In this document: piece after piece, positions 36,754 through 45,621 of the stretch | Layout: every line of letters begins with the position of its first letter | Numbering within the stretch: position 1 is the stretch's first letter | Assembly: GCF_030693775.1 (NCBI RefSeq) | Contig: NZ_JAUXZY010000003.1 | Coordinates: 124,001 to 188,000 of the forward strand | Source: Polynucleobacter sp. | GTDB lineage: Bacteria > Pseudomonadota > Gammaproteobacteria > Burkholderiales > Burkholderiaceae | Direction of reading: 5' to 3' | Length of the DNA stretch: 64,000 nt | Made by a program: the position numbers and the translations under genes | Notes under the pieces: generated by a model | The model's input: only the letters and a program-made list of their open reading frames with translations | What the model was told of the DNA's origin: nothing | The model's database searches: none

Positions 36754-38280
36754 TTACTTAGAGGTGGGCATCACAAACTCTGCACCCTTGGCAATGCTCT
36801 CAGGCCAGCGCTGCATCACGCTCTTTTGCTTGGTATAAAAACGCACACCTTCTTTGCCATAGGCATTCATATCCCCAAAGAGCGAGCGCTTCCAGCCACC
36901 AAAGCCATGCCAAGCCATCGGCACCGGAATCGGTACGTTAATGCCCACCATACCCACTTGGACGCGGCGCGCAAACTCACGGGCAATATTGCCATCGCTG
37001 GTAAAGCAGGCCACGCCGTTACCAAATTCATGGGCATTGACCAAGTCCAGTGCTTCGCCAAAGTTGGCAACGCGCATGCAGGACAGGACAGGTCCAAAAA
37101 TCTCTTCCAGGTAAATTTGCATGTCCGGAGTAACGCCATCAAACAGCGTGCCACCCAACCAAAACCCCTTCTCTGATCCAGGAACGGAAAAATTGCGTCC
37201 GTCGACTAGTAGCTTGGCGCCGGCTGCAACGCCTTTATCGATGTAGCCGGTTATGCGATCAAGTGCAGCACGGGTCACAATCGGGCCCATTTCCGCATCG
37301 AGCTCCATACCATTTTTAATCTTCAATGAGCGGGTACGCTCAATCAGTTTAGGCATGATCTTTTCAGCAGCATCGCCGACCAAAACGGCTACCGAGATTG
37401 CCATGCAGCGCTCACCCGCGGAGCCATAGGCTGCGCCAACGAGGGCATCAACGGCTTTATCAATATCGGCATCCGGCATGACTACCATGTGATTCTTGGC
37501 ACCGCCGAGGGCTTGCACGCGCTTACCAAAATGCGCGCCACGCTCGTAGATGTAATTAGCAATCGGGGTCGAGCCAACAAAGCTAATTGCCTTGACATCT
37601 GGATTTTCAATTAAGGCATCCACTGCTTCTTTGTCACCCTGAACGACGTTAAATACGCCTTTGGGTAGGCCAGCCTCGGTGAGTAATTTAGCCATCAAGA
37701 GAGAAGCGGATGGATCGGTTGGGCTCGGTTTCAGAATGAAGGTATTGCCGCACGCAATGGCGACCGGGAACATCCACATGGGCACCATCACTGGGAAGTT
37801 AAACGGCGTAATGCCGGCAACCACGCCCAAGGGCTGTCGCATGATCCAGTTATCAATATCAGTCGAGACCTGCTCGCTGTAGTCACCCTTCAATAACTCT
37901 GGAATGCCGGTCGCAAATTCCACAATTTCAATGCCGCGGGTGACTTCACCTTGGGCGTCTGTAAACACTTTGCCGTGTTCAGCGGTAATGATGGCCGCTA
38001 ATTCATCGCGGTGGCTGTTGAGCAGCTCTAAATACTTAAACAGAATGCGCGCACGGCGTAGGGGTGGAGTATCCGCCCAAGCCGGAAAGGCCGCCTTGGC
38101 AGAGGCAACTGCCTCGTTGACATCATTTTTGCTGGCAAGCGCAACGCGCCGGGCAACTTGGCCACTGGCGGGATGGTGGACATCGCCAAAGCGGCTATTA
38201 CTGGGGAGGTGCAGGGCGCCGCCAATGAAATGGGCAATATCGTCTTTGGAGTTAAATGGGGGGGTTTTATTGCTTGTCAT
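36754..38280 (-). CDS. mmsA: CoA-acylating methylmalonate-semialdehyde dehydrogenase
   Basis: Oxidises methylmalonate semialdehyde or malonate semialdehyde to propionyl-CoA or acetyl-CoA in valine and related catabolism. The 508-residue aldehyde dehydrogenase fold shows the NAD site [22 protein letters not shown], shortened here to landmarks, then [16 protein letters not shown]. The catalytic Cys is in [10 protein letters not shown] at about residue 292. GERCMA and [11 protein letters not shown] are specific to the MmsA/IolA branch, which lacks the general-base Glu of ordinary aldehyde dehydrogenases. It stands alone on the minus strand; other valine-degradation genes are not adjacent. Propionyl-CoA metabolism is also represented by prpE at 53777. 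Confidence 0.94.
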   Translation of the reverse strand: MTSNKTPPFNSKDDIAHFIGGALHLPSNSRFGDVHHPASGQVARRVALASKNDVNEAVASAKAAFPAWADTPPLRRARILFKYLELLNSHRDELAAIITAEHGKVFTDAQGEVTRGIEIVEFATGIPELLKGDYSEQVSTDIDNWIMRQPLGVVAGITPFNFPVMVPMWMFPVAIACGNTFILKPSPTDPSASLLMAKLLTEAGLPKGVFNVVQGDKEAVDALIENPDVKAISFVGSTPIANYIYERGAHFGKRVQALGGAKNHMVVMPDADIDKAVDALVGAAYGSAGERCMAISVAVLVGDAAEKIMPKLIERTRSLKIKNGMELDAEMGPIVTRAALDRITGYIDKGVAAGAKLLVDGRNFSVPGSEKGFWLGGTLFDGVTPDMQIYLEEIFGPVLSCMRVANFGEALDLVNAHEFGNGVACFTSDGNIAREFARRVQVGMVGINVPIPVPMAWHGFGGWKRSLFGDMNAYGKEGVRFYTKQKSVMQRWPESIAKGAEFVMPTSK

Positions 38281-38469
38281 AGGACCTTCTGTTGATCGAC
38301 GGGGACTGGGTGATTTGGTGGTTTATGTAAGGCAAATACACTGGTTTATGCGGTAAATCGGGTGTTTAGTCCCTCGAAGTGCCGAACTGAACCTGGAATC
38401 CCATTATTCTATCGCTATCGTCTGTTTTCAGCTGTATTCCTCACAATTTGCTACTAAAAGGTTTTTTGC

Positions 38470-39591
38470 ATGAGTCTGCTCTTTTCTCCCTATACCCTGG
38501 CATCTCCGAAGGGCGATTTAACCCTGGCGAACCGCATTGTGGTGGCGCCCATGTGCCAGTATTCCGCGGTAGACGGCATGGCGATGGATTGGCACCTAAT
38601 GCATTGGGGCAATCTGCTCAATAGCGGAGCAGGATTATTCATCATTGAGGCGACTGCCGTAACCGCCCAAGGGCGAATCACCCCAGCCTGCCTAGGCTTA
38701 TGGGATGACGCGACGGAGGCAGCCTTAAAGGACAAGTTAAGCCGAGCGCGTGCCTTGGCACCAGCCTTACCCGTTTTTATCCAACTTTCGCACGCCGGCC
38801 GTAAGGCATCGAGTGCGACGCCCTGGGAAGGCGGTCAGTTACTGGGGGAGGATCAGGGCGGCTGGGCTATCTGTGGTCCATCGGAGATTCCGCAGTTACC
38901 GAATGAGCGGACTCCCCATTCTATGAGTACAACTGAGCTGCAGGCGATGATCGATGCATTTCTGACAGCAGCGCTGCGCGCTGATCGTATTGGCATTGAT
39001 GGGGTCGAGTTGCACTGTGCACACGGGTATTTGCTTCACCAGTTTTTATCGCCGATTGCAAACCAACGTAGCGATGCCTATGGCGGCTCTTTTGAGAATC
39101 GCATTCGCTTTCCCTTGGAATTATTTACAGCCGTCCGCAAGGCATATTCGGGGGTGCTGGGATTGCGTCTTTCGGCGTCGGATTGGATTGATGGCGGCTG
39201 GACTATCGAAGAGTCCACGGAATTTACGGCGCGCTTAAAGGCGGCGGGCGCCAACTTTATTCATGTTTCATCGGGCGGGATTTCGCGGCAACAACAGATT
39301 GCCATTGGACCGGACTACCAAGTGCCGTTTGCGAAAGCAATTAAAGCGCATGCCGGCTTGCCTACGATTGCTGTCGGACTCATTACTAGCCCGCAGCAAG
39401 CCGAAGCTATTTTGGAGCGGGGCGATGCGGATCTAATTGCTCTCGCTAGAGCCTTTTTATATAAACCCCGCTGGGCTTGGGAAGCAGCAGCAGCCCTTAA
39501 AGGGGAAGTGCATGCCAGTGAACAGTATTGGCGCTGTTTACCTACCGAAGCCCAAGCAGTATTTGGTAATGTGCGGATTGGTCAGCGTTAG
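38470..39591 (+). CDS. NADH:flavin oxidoreductase, Old Yellow Enzyme family (YqjM-like)
   Basis: FMN-dependent ene-reductase that probably reduces activated C=C bonds of electrophiles. The 373-residue TIM-barrel protein has NRIVVAPMCQYSAVDG near residues 21-36, with the Cys typical of YqjM/XenA-type enzymes. HAGRKAS follows near 111-117, then the substrate-binding pair in ELHCAHGYLLHQFLSP near 180-195 and NQRSDAYGGSFENRIRFPLE near 198-217. ATG 38470 is behind AAAGG (38456-38460). The gene converges on an amidase gene and the two stop regions overlap by four bases. True substrates are unknown. Confidence 0.92.
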   Translation: MSLLFSPYTLASPKGDLTLANRIVVAPMCQYSAVDGMAMDWHLMHWGNLLNSGAGLFIIEATAVTAQGRITPACLGLWDDATEAALKDKLSRARALAPALPVFIQLSHAGRKASSATPWEGGQLLGEDQGGWAICGPSEIPQLPNERTPHSMSTTELQAMIDAFLTAALRADRIGIDGVELHCAHGYLLHQFLSPIANQRSDAYGGSFENRIRFPLELFTAVRKAYSGVLGLRLSASDWIDGGWTIEESTEFTARLKAAGANFIHVSSGGISRQQQIAIGPDYQVPFAKAIKAHAGLPTIAVGLITSPQQAEAILERGDADLIALARAFLYKPRWAWEAAAALKGEVHASEQYWRCLPTEAQAVFGNVRIGQR

Positions 39592-40898
39592 GCTTGGGCG
39601 CGCGAAGCAGGATCAGCAAGCGCCTGCACGAATGCCTTTGCGGTACTAAGCAATAAACGGTCACGCCCCAGTCCAGCAACCAGTTGCACTCCGACTGGCA
39701 TGTGATTGGGTCCCGTGCTGACGTTGATGTTGATGCAGGGATATCCAAGCACTGACCACGAGCGGCAAAAAATCGGATCGCCGGTGTGGGACTTGGTAGC
39801 CGGAGCTTCCCCGATCGCGCTGGGGGTAATGATGACATCTGCGCTATCCGCAAAAAACTGATCCATCGCTTGCCGCGCTTGCGCAACATAAATTAAATCA
39901 GCGGTATAGATTTCATAGGGGATAGCCGCACCGTCTTTGAGTTGGGCCGATATCTTGCTACCCAATAGCTTGGGAAAGTGAACGCGCTCAAATAGCAAAC
40001 TGCGAGACATTTCGGAGGTCATGATGCGGCTTTGTGCATCCGCTAATCCATCAAAAAGGGCAGGTAAGCTTGCTTCGGAAATGCCATGGTGGCTGATGGA
40101 GTTGGCTGCAAAGCGAGCTAAGGCCATTGCCGTGACGGTTTCTTTTTGCGCCAAAGGCCAATGCACTGTATTTGCCAGAGCGATGCGTGGTTTGTGGTGC
40201 AAGGGATCGATGTTAGCCAAACTGTGATCGCCACTCATGGCTGCGACGCCTAAGGCAACATCGCTAACCGTTCTGCCAAAACAGCCTAAGGTATCCATGG
40301 AAATCGAGAGGCTTTTAACACCTGCAATACTGACCTTGCCATAGCTGGGCTTATAGCCAACCACACCACAAAAGCTGGCAGGGCGAATGATCGATGCGGC
40401 AGTTTGGGTGCCCGTAGCCAAAGGAACCATGAAGTCGGCTACGGCAGCAGCAGAGCCACTAGAGGAGCCGCCCGGGGTGTGGGCCGTATTGTGGGGATTG
40501 GCCGTGGGGCCGCTCTTAAAGGTCGCGAATTCCGTGGTCACGGTTTTGCCCAAGATAATGCCACCTGCTTTGCGCATCAGGGCGATTGATACAGCGTCCG
40601 TCGCTGGCTGATGATCGCGGTAGATGGGCGAACCATACGCCGTGGGGAGGTCATAGGTATCAAACAGGTCTTTGACGCCAATCGGCAGGCCATGCAACAG
40701 CCCAGTCGATGCGCCGCGATCGAGTTGACGGGCGCGCGCGATGGCGTTTTCTTTGCCAAGGCTTACCCACGCCTTGATGGTGCGTTCGCGCTGCCCAATG
40801 CGGTCTAAACACGCTAAGACTAAATGCTCTGCTTTTATCTTTCCTTGAGCAAGGGCGAGGGCGGCGTCGGATGCGCTGAGGCTTTCTAGATCATTCAT
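39588..40898 (-). CDS. Amidase (amidase signature family)
   Basis: Hydrolase of the amidase signature family, 436 residues. The Ser-cisSer-Lys triad is visible: Lys in LPIGVKDLFDT near residue 75, and the Ser pair within GGSSSGSAAAVA near 145-155, followed by ATGTQTAASIIRPASFCGVVG. Substrate specificity cannot be read from sequence; similarity to GatA exists but there is no gatB or gatC nearby, and the length is shorter than GatA, so a role in tRNA amidation is unlikely. The gene overlaps the end of the OYE gene by four bases in convergent orientation and diverges from the SprT-like gene across about 80 bases. Confidence 0.9.
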   Translation of the reverse strand: MNDLESLSASDAALALAQGKIKAEHLVLACLDRIGQRERTIKAWVSLGKENAIARARQLDRGASTGLLHGLPIGVKDLFDTYDLPTAYGSPIYRDHQPATDAVSIALMRKAGGIILGKTVTTEFATFKSGPTANPHNTAHTPGGSSSGSAAAVADFMVPLATGTQTAASIIRPASFCGVVGYKPSYGKVSIAGVKSLSISMDTLGCFGRTVSDVALGVAAMSGDHSLANIDPLHHKPRIALANTVHWPLAQKETVTAMALARFAANSISHHGISEASLPALFDGLADAQSRIMTSEMSRSLLFERVHFPKLLGSKISAQLKDGAAIPYEIYTADLIYVAQARQAMDQFFADSADVIITPSAIGEAPATKSHTGDPIFCRSWSVLGYPCININVSTGPNHMPVGVQLVAGLGRDRLLLSTAKAFVQALADPASRAQA

Positions 40899-40977
40899 AG
40901 GCCTATTCTAGTGGCGCTGGCGTATGATCGCAATTCAGCTCAATTGACCTCTGTTTTTTTCACCTCTTTTTACTTCT

Positions 40978-41643
40978 ATGGCCATTCCCCACACCATCAA
41001 CCGCGAAGCCTGGTTACAAGAGGCTGTTCGGCGCCTAGAGCCCATTTTTTCCAAAGCAGGCTATGCAATTCCGCCAGTGCGCGTGTCTTGCGGCTTTCCG
41101 GCTTCAAGTAGTCCACGAACGACCTTGGGTCAGTGCTGGCCACGCGAGCGCTCGGGCGATGGCGTGAATGAGATATTTATTTCCCCTAAGTTAGACGAGC
41201 CTGTTCAGTTGCTGGACACCTTGGTTCATGAGCTCTGCCATGCAGTAGACGACTGTTTTAGTGGTCATGGCGAGGATTTCAAGGGGATAGCCCAGGCATT
41301 GGGCCTAGAGGGTCCTGCACGGATGGCCCACGCCAGCGAAGCATTGGTCGTGCGGTTGATGATGATTGGTCAGGAGCTGGGGCCATACCCCCATCAGGCG
41401 ATCGCCTTTCCGCCCCCAAGGCCAAGTAATGCCAGCCGCAGTAAAGCCAAGTGCGGGCAGTGCGGTTACGAAGTGACCTTACTCAAGCGCTGGGCCAGCT
41501 ATGGCGCGCCCATCTGCCCAAAGGACAATATTCGCATGCAGGAGGCTGTGCCTGAAACGATTGAAAACACCTCCAATGCCGACTCGGACTCCATAGCCGA
41601 GGGCAAGCCTGGTCGGGATACCATTCGGCGCGCCATCAGTTAG
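40978..41643 (+). CDS. SprT-like zinc metallopeptidase domain protein
   Basis: Protein with a zincin-like SprT domain, 221 residues, of unproven function. The HExxH-type zinc motif is LVHELCHAVDD near residues 82-92, with further conserved FSGHGEDFKGIAQALGLEG. The C-terminal part has a zinc-ribbon half-motif KCGQCGYEV near 160, with a later CPK, so a four-Cys ribbon is likely. The related human SPRTN cleaves DNA-protein crosslinks, but that function is not established for bacterial SprT proteins. The tail of about 40 residues is acidic and probably disordered. ATG 40978 is the first of the conserved N-terminus. Confidence 0.85.
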   Translation: MAIPHTINREAWLQEAVRRLEPIFSKAGYAIPPVRVSCGFPASSSPRTTLGQCWPRERSGDGVNEIFISPKLDEPVQLLDTLVHELCHAVDDCFSGHGEDFKGIAQALGLEGPARMAHASEALVVRLMMIGQELGPYPHQAIAFPPPRPSNASRSKAKCGQCGYEVTLLKRWASYGAPICPKDNIRMQEAVPETIENTSNADSDSIAEGKPGRDTIRRAIS

Positions 41644-41738
41644 TGGCTGGAGCCAGCGCCCCAGAGGAAGACTTGTAAAATAGATCCGTTCATAGTGCTG
41701 TTTAGCACGCCATTTAAATTACCCTTACGAAGCCCACC

Positions 41739-42836
41739 ATGAATGCACAAAAAATAGTTAAGAACCCCAAAATTGCCGTTATTCCCGGAGACGGTATCGG
41801 CAAAGAAGTGATGCCCGAGGGCGTGCGTGCCTTAGAGGCAATCAGCAGAAAACTCGGCATTCCGATGCAGTTTGATCACTTTGACTTTGCAAGCTGTGAT
41901 TACTACCTCAAGCACGGCAAGATGATGCCGGACGATTGGTTCGATACCTTAATGCAATACGACGCCATTTTCTTTGGCGCAGTCGGTATGCCCGACATTC
42001 TTCCGGACCATGTGTCGCTGTGGGGAAGTTTGATTCAGTTCCGCCGTGGCTTTGATCAGTACGTCAATTTACGCCCTGTGCGCTTACTGCCCGGCGTGCC
42101 ATGCCCACTCGCCAATCGCAAACCGGGTGATATTGATTTCTTCGTGGTTCGGGAAAATACCGAAGGTGAATACTCCAGCGTAGGCGGCAAAATGTTCCCC
42201 GATACCGATCGGGAGTTTGTGATGCAAGAATCCGTTTTCACGCGTCATGGCGTCGACCGCATTCTGAAGTTTGCCTACGACTTAGCTCAGAGCCGTGATA
42301 AAAAACACCTGACGTCTGCAACCAAGTCGAACGGCATTGCAATCACCATGCCGTATTGGGATGAGCGGGTTGAGGTAATGGCCAAGAAGTATCCGGACGT
42401 AAAAAGCGACAAGTACCACATCGATATTTTGACAGCGCAGTTTGTGATGAACCCAGACCGTTTCGATGTTGTCGTTGCGAGTAATTTATTTGGCGATATT
42501 CTGTCAGACTTGGGCCCCGCATGTACCGGCACTATTGCAGTAGCGCCATCCGGCAGCATTAATCCCGAAGGATTATTTCCATCACTATTTGAGCCGGTGC
42601 ATGGATCTGCACCCGATATTTTTGGCAAGATGATTGCGAACCCAATCGGTCAAATTTGGAGTGCCTCGATGATGATGGACCACTTGGGCTACCCCGAGGC
42701 GGGCAAGCGCATTTTTACAGCGATTGAGGACGTACTCTCCGCAGGTCCAGGCCATGCACCACTGACCCCGGATGTGGGTGGCACTGCCAAGACCGATGAT
42801 CTGGGTAAAGCCATTGCGGCAGCAATCGAGCGCTGA
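41739..42836 (+). CDS. ttuC: Tartrate dehydrogenase / D-malate dehydrogenase (decarboxylating)
   Basis: NAD-dependent beta-decarboxylating dehydrogenase acting on tartrate or D-malate. The 365-residue protein belongs to the isocitrate/isopropylmalate dehydrogenase superfamily. VIPGDGIGKEVMPEGV lies near residues 14-29, then SLWGSLIQFRRGFDQYVNLRPVRLL with the substrate-binding Arg residues near 93-115. FFVVRENTEGEYSSVGG follows near 130-146, and the metal-binding Asp residues are in SNLFGDILSDLG near 248-259. The DHVSLWG loop is specific to the tartrate/D-malate branch as opposed to LeuB. It may be cotranscribed with the TPR gene that follows after 17 bases. Choice between ttuC and dmlA is not secure. 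Confidence 0.88.
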   Translation: MNAQKIVKNPKIAVIPGDGIGKEVMPEGVRALEAISRKLGIPMQFDHFDFASCDYYLKHGKMMPDDWFDTLMQYDAIFFGAVGMPDILPDHVSLWGSLIQFRRGFDQYVNLRPVRLLPGVPCPLANRKPGDIDFFVVRENTEGEYSSVGGKMFPDTDREFVMQESVFTRHGVDRILKFAYDLAQSRDKKHLTSATKSNGIAITMPYWDERVEVMAKKYPDVKSDKYHIDILTAQFVMNPDRFDVVVASNLFGDILSDLGPACTGTIAVAPSGSINPEGLFPSLFEPVHGSAPDIFGKMIANPIGQIWSASMMMDHLGYPEAGKRIFTAIEDVLSAGPGHAPLTPDVGGTAKTDDLGKAIAAAIER

Positions 42837-42853
42837 GTAAATTGGGGTAGGCG

Positions 42854-44917
42854 ATGTCACAGGCGTATAGCCATTTAACTCAACAAATGCTGCTGGCATT
42901 TGAGCAGCAACGTCTTGAGTCTGCGGAGCGTGTGGCCAATGCAGTATTACGGCTTAATCCCAAGGATTTAATTGCGTTGCAAATCTTGGGTTTATGCATG
43001 GCTATGCAAGGGCGATTGCGGGAAGCGGTCCCTCCGCTTTTGAAGGCGGCACAGCTGGATCCAAAAAATGTAGAGCTACTATCCAATTTAGCGCGGGCGC
43101 AGCATGGCGCAGAGTTATACCGAGAGGTGCTTGAAACGTATGCCAAGTTACTGCGGCTTGTGCCCGATAGCGCGCAAATTCAGACTGATCGCGGAACTGC
43201 CCTTGCTAAGTTAAGGCAATTCGATGAGGCAGAAAAGGCATACGAAAAAGCCATTGCACTACAGCCAAACTATTTTTTGGCGTGGTCAAACCGAGGTAAT
43301 TTGTTAAGTGAATTGCGCCTTACCGTACAAGCTATTCAGAGCTACGAAAAAGCCCTTCAGCTCAATCCAAACTATGCAGAAACCTGGACTAATTTAGGAA
43401 ATGCTTTTTTTAATCTCGGTCAATTTGCTGATGCTGCCCATGCTCATGAAAAAGCCATTAGCTTAAGCCCCGAGTACGGCGAGGCCTGGTCAAATTATGG
43501 AAATACGCTTTTAGAAATGAAAGAGGCTGAGCGTACTTACGAGAGCTACGTAAAGGCATTTCAGCTTAAGCCCGATGTTCCTTATTTATACGGGCAGTTG
43601 TTGTCCGCAAAGTTGGGCTCATGCATATGGGATCAGGCTGAGCCTAATGCGATGTCCATCCTAGCCCGAGTTGATGCAAATGAAAAAACTTGCCTGCCAT
43701 TCGTTTTATTATCAACGCCAGCCTCGCTAGCGCAACAACTAAGCTGTGCTAAGGTCTACGTTGCCGATCGATGTACACCAGTTAGCAATACGTTAGTTGA
43801 ATATCAACGTCCTGTGCTTAGCAATCAAAAGATTCGTATTGGCTACTTTTCTTCTGATTTCAAAAATCACCCCGTTGGTATTTTGATGGAAAACATTTTA
43901 AGGCTGCATGATCGAAGCACATTTGAGTTTTATGGATATTTTTTAAATAAAAAAATACGTGATCCGCTTGAATTAACAATAAATAAGCTATTCGACTCGG
44001 CATATGATTTATTTGGCATGACTGATAAAGATGCGCATGTATTAATTACGCAACATCAGTTGGACGTTGCGATTGATTTGAATGGGCATACATCCGGAGC
44101 CCGAACTGCATTGTTTTCATATCGTCTAGCGCCGATTCAGATCAATTATCTTGGGTATGCAGGGACATCAGGAGCTAGCTATTTTGATTATCTGATAGCA
44201 GATCCTATTGCCATACCCCGATCGGATCAGCCCTTCTTTTCTGAGAAAATTGCATATCTACCTGATTCATTTTTCCCAGTAGATACCTCGATAGCCGATT
44301 TTGGCCCTTTACCATCCCGAGAGAGTCAAGGTCTGCCGAGCAGCGGTTTTGTATATTCTTGCTTTAATAATGCATACAAGATTCAGCCTGAAATTTTTAG
44401 AAGTTGGATGCGCCTATTACAATCAGTAGAGAATAGTGTTTTATGGCTTTCTACGCCGTCCAACAAAGCGATCAGAAATTTACAGGCTGCTTCTGAAGAT
44501 CTTGGTGTAAATTCTTCGCGATTAATTTTTGCAAAAAGAGAAGTTGAACGCAAAGACCACCTAAGTCGATTGCGGTTAGCAGATTTATTCTTAGATACGC
44601 CGCATTACAACGCACATGCTACGTGTGCCGACGCACTTTGGGCTGGCGTTCCTGTTTTAACCCAAGTTGGCTCAACATTTGCGGGCCGCGTTGCTGCTAG
44701 TCAATTACATGCATTAGGTATGGCAGATTGCATAGTAGAGTCGATAGAGGCCTATACAAAAAAGGCAATAGAGCTTGCCTTAAATCCCGCTTTACTTCAG
44801 ACAGTAAGAGACCGGTTAGCTCAGAATAGTAAAACCTCTCCACTATTCGATAGTAAGCTATATGTTAGGAGCCTAGAAAATACATATCGTACGATTATTT
44901 CTCAACATGCAATTTAA
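42854..44917 (+). CDS. TPR protein with O-GlcNAc-transferase-like (GT41) domain
   Basis: Predicted cytoplasmic glycosyltransferase that may add a sugar to Ser/Thr of proteins, 687 residues. Residues about 5-260 form tetratricopeptide repeats (such as AWSNRGNLLSELRLTVQAIQSYEKAL and NYAETWTNLGNAFFNLGQFADA, quoted in part). The C-terminal half has the GT41 features of OGT/SPINDLY: IGYFSSDFKNHPVG near 330-340 with the conserved His, YLGYAGTSGASYFDYLIAD, FNNAYKIQPEIF near 505 with the UDP-binding Lys, and HYNAHATCADALWAGVPVLT near 590. From about 43,800 onward the gene is much more AT-rich than its neighbours. The stop overlaps that of dnaQ by four bases. Protein targets are unknown. Confidence 0.87.
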   Translation: MSQAYSHLTQQMLLAFEQQRLESAERVANAVLRLNPKDLIALQILGLCMAMQGRLREAVPPLLKAAQLDPKNVELLSNLARAQHGAELYREVLETYAKLLRLVPDSAQIQTDRGTALAKLRQFDEAEKAYEKAIALQPNYFLAWSNRGNLLSELRLTVQAIQSYEKALQLNPNYAETWTNLGNAFFNLGQFADAAHAHEKAISLSPEYGEAWSNYGNTLLEMKEAERTYESYVKAFQLKPDVPYLYGQLLSAKLGSCIWDQAEPNAMSILARVDANEKTCLPFVLLSTPASLAQQLSCAKVYVADRCTPVSNTLVEYQRPVLSNQKIRIGYFSSDFKNHPVGILMENILRLHDRSTFEFYGYFLNKKIRDPLELTINKLFDSAYDLFGMTDKDAHVLITQHQLDVAIDLNGHTSGARTALFSYRLAPIQINYLGYAGTSGASYFDYLIADPIAIPRSDQPFFSEKIAYLPDSFFPVDTSIADFGPLPSRESQGLPSSGFVYSCFNNAYKIQPEIFRSWMRLLQSVENSVLWLSTPSNKAIRNLQAASEDLGVNSSRLIFAKREVERKDHLSRLRLADLFLDTPHYNAHATCADALWAGVPVLTQVGSTFAGRVAASQLHALGMADCIVESIEAYTKKAIELALNPALLQTVRDRLAQNSKTSPLFDSKLYVRSLENTYRTIISQHAI

Positions 44918-45621
44918 GGCGTAACGGTTCGTTCCCACACCGGATCTTTTTTGCTTGCCTTTGCGATCTCGGCCAGGATTTGCTCATGTAGTTTGCAGTC
45001 TTCTTCGCTAGCAGCCAAAACCATTAAGTTAGTTGGCAATGGCCTGGTTTGCCCGGATGCATCAAGGTTGGCTGAGTAGTCAATTAAATCAATCGTAAGG
45101 TCTTCCTGGCCCCGCGTCATTGCAACATAGACTTCCGCTAAGAGCTGCGCATCCAATAAAGCGCCGTGCAAAGTGCGATGGGTATTGCTAATGGAAAAAC
45201 GCTCACACAGGGCATCCAAGGAATTGCGTTTGCCGGGGAACATCTGGCGCGCATTAACGAGTGTGTCAATTACATTGGTGGCATGGGCGCGAAAGGGAGG
45301 GCGTTTGAGAAGAGCAAACTCACTGTCCAGGAAGCCCAAATCAAACGGCGCATTGTGAATAATTAATTCAGCATCAGCAACAAATTCAATCAGATCTTCG
45401 GCGATCTGCGCGAAGACCGGCTTATCCGACAAAAAGGCACGCGAGAGGCCATGAACAGCATAGGCGCCCGCATCGATGTCACGCTCTGGATTAATGTAAT
45501 GGTGAAACGTCCGCTCAGTCAGTCTGCGGTTAACCAGCTCAACACAGCCAATCTCAATCACGCGATCACCCGTTGCTGGATTCAGACCAGTGGTTTCGGT
45601 ATCGAGGATGACTTGACGCAT
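44914..45621 (-). CDS. dnaQ: DNA polymerase III subunit epsilon (3'-5' proofreading exonuclease)
   Basis: Proofreading exonuclease of the replicative polymerase, 235 residues. The DEDDh exonuclease motifs are clear: Exo I LDTETTGLNP with Asp 7 and Glu 9, Exo II in IIHNAPFDLGFLDSEF near residue 95-105, and Exo III HRTLHGALLDAQLLAEVYVA with His and Asp near 152-160. The C-terminal roughly 50 residues should contact the polymerase subunit. The start codon overlaps the stop of the RND permease by one base (TAATG on the minus strand), so dnaQ is the last gene of the efflux operon. In E. coli it neighbours rnhA directly. Confidence 0.96.
   Translation of the reverse strand: MRQVILDTETTGLNPATGDRVIEIGCVELVNRRLTERTFHHYINPERDIDAGAYAVHGLSRAFLSDKPVFAQIAEDLIEFVADAELIIHNAPFDLGFLDSEFALLKRPPFRAHATNVIDTLVNARQMFPGKRNSLDALCERFSISNTHRTLHGALLDAQLLAEVYVAMTRGQEDLTIDLIDYSANLDASGQTRPLPTNLMVLAASEEDCKLHEQILAEIAKASKKDPVWERTVTP

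Noticed and set aside
35440..42853. Genomic island of accessory genes between nuoN and the TPR gene
   Set aside because: The genes are ordinary metabolic genes with normal composition, and there is no integrase, tRNA junction or direct repeat.
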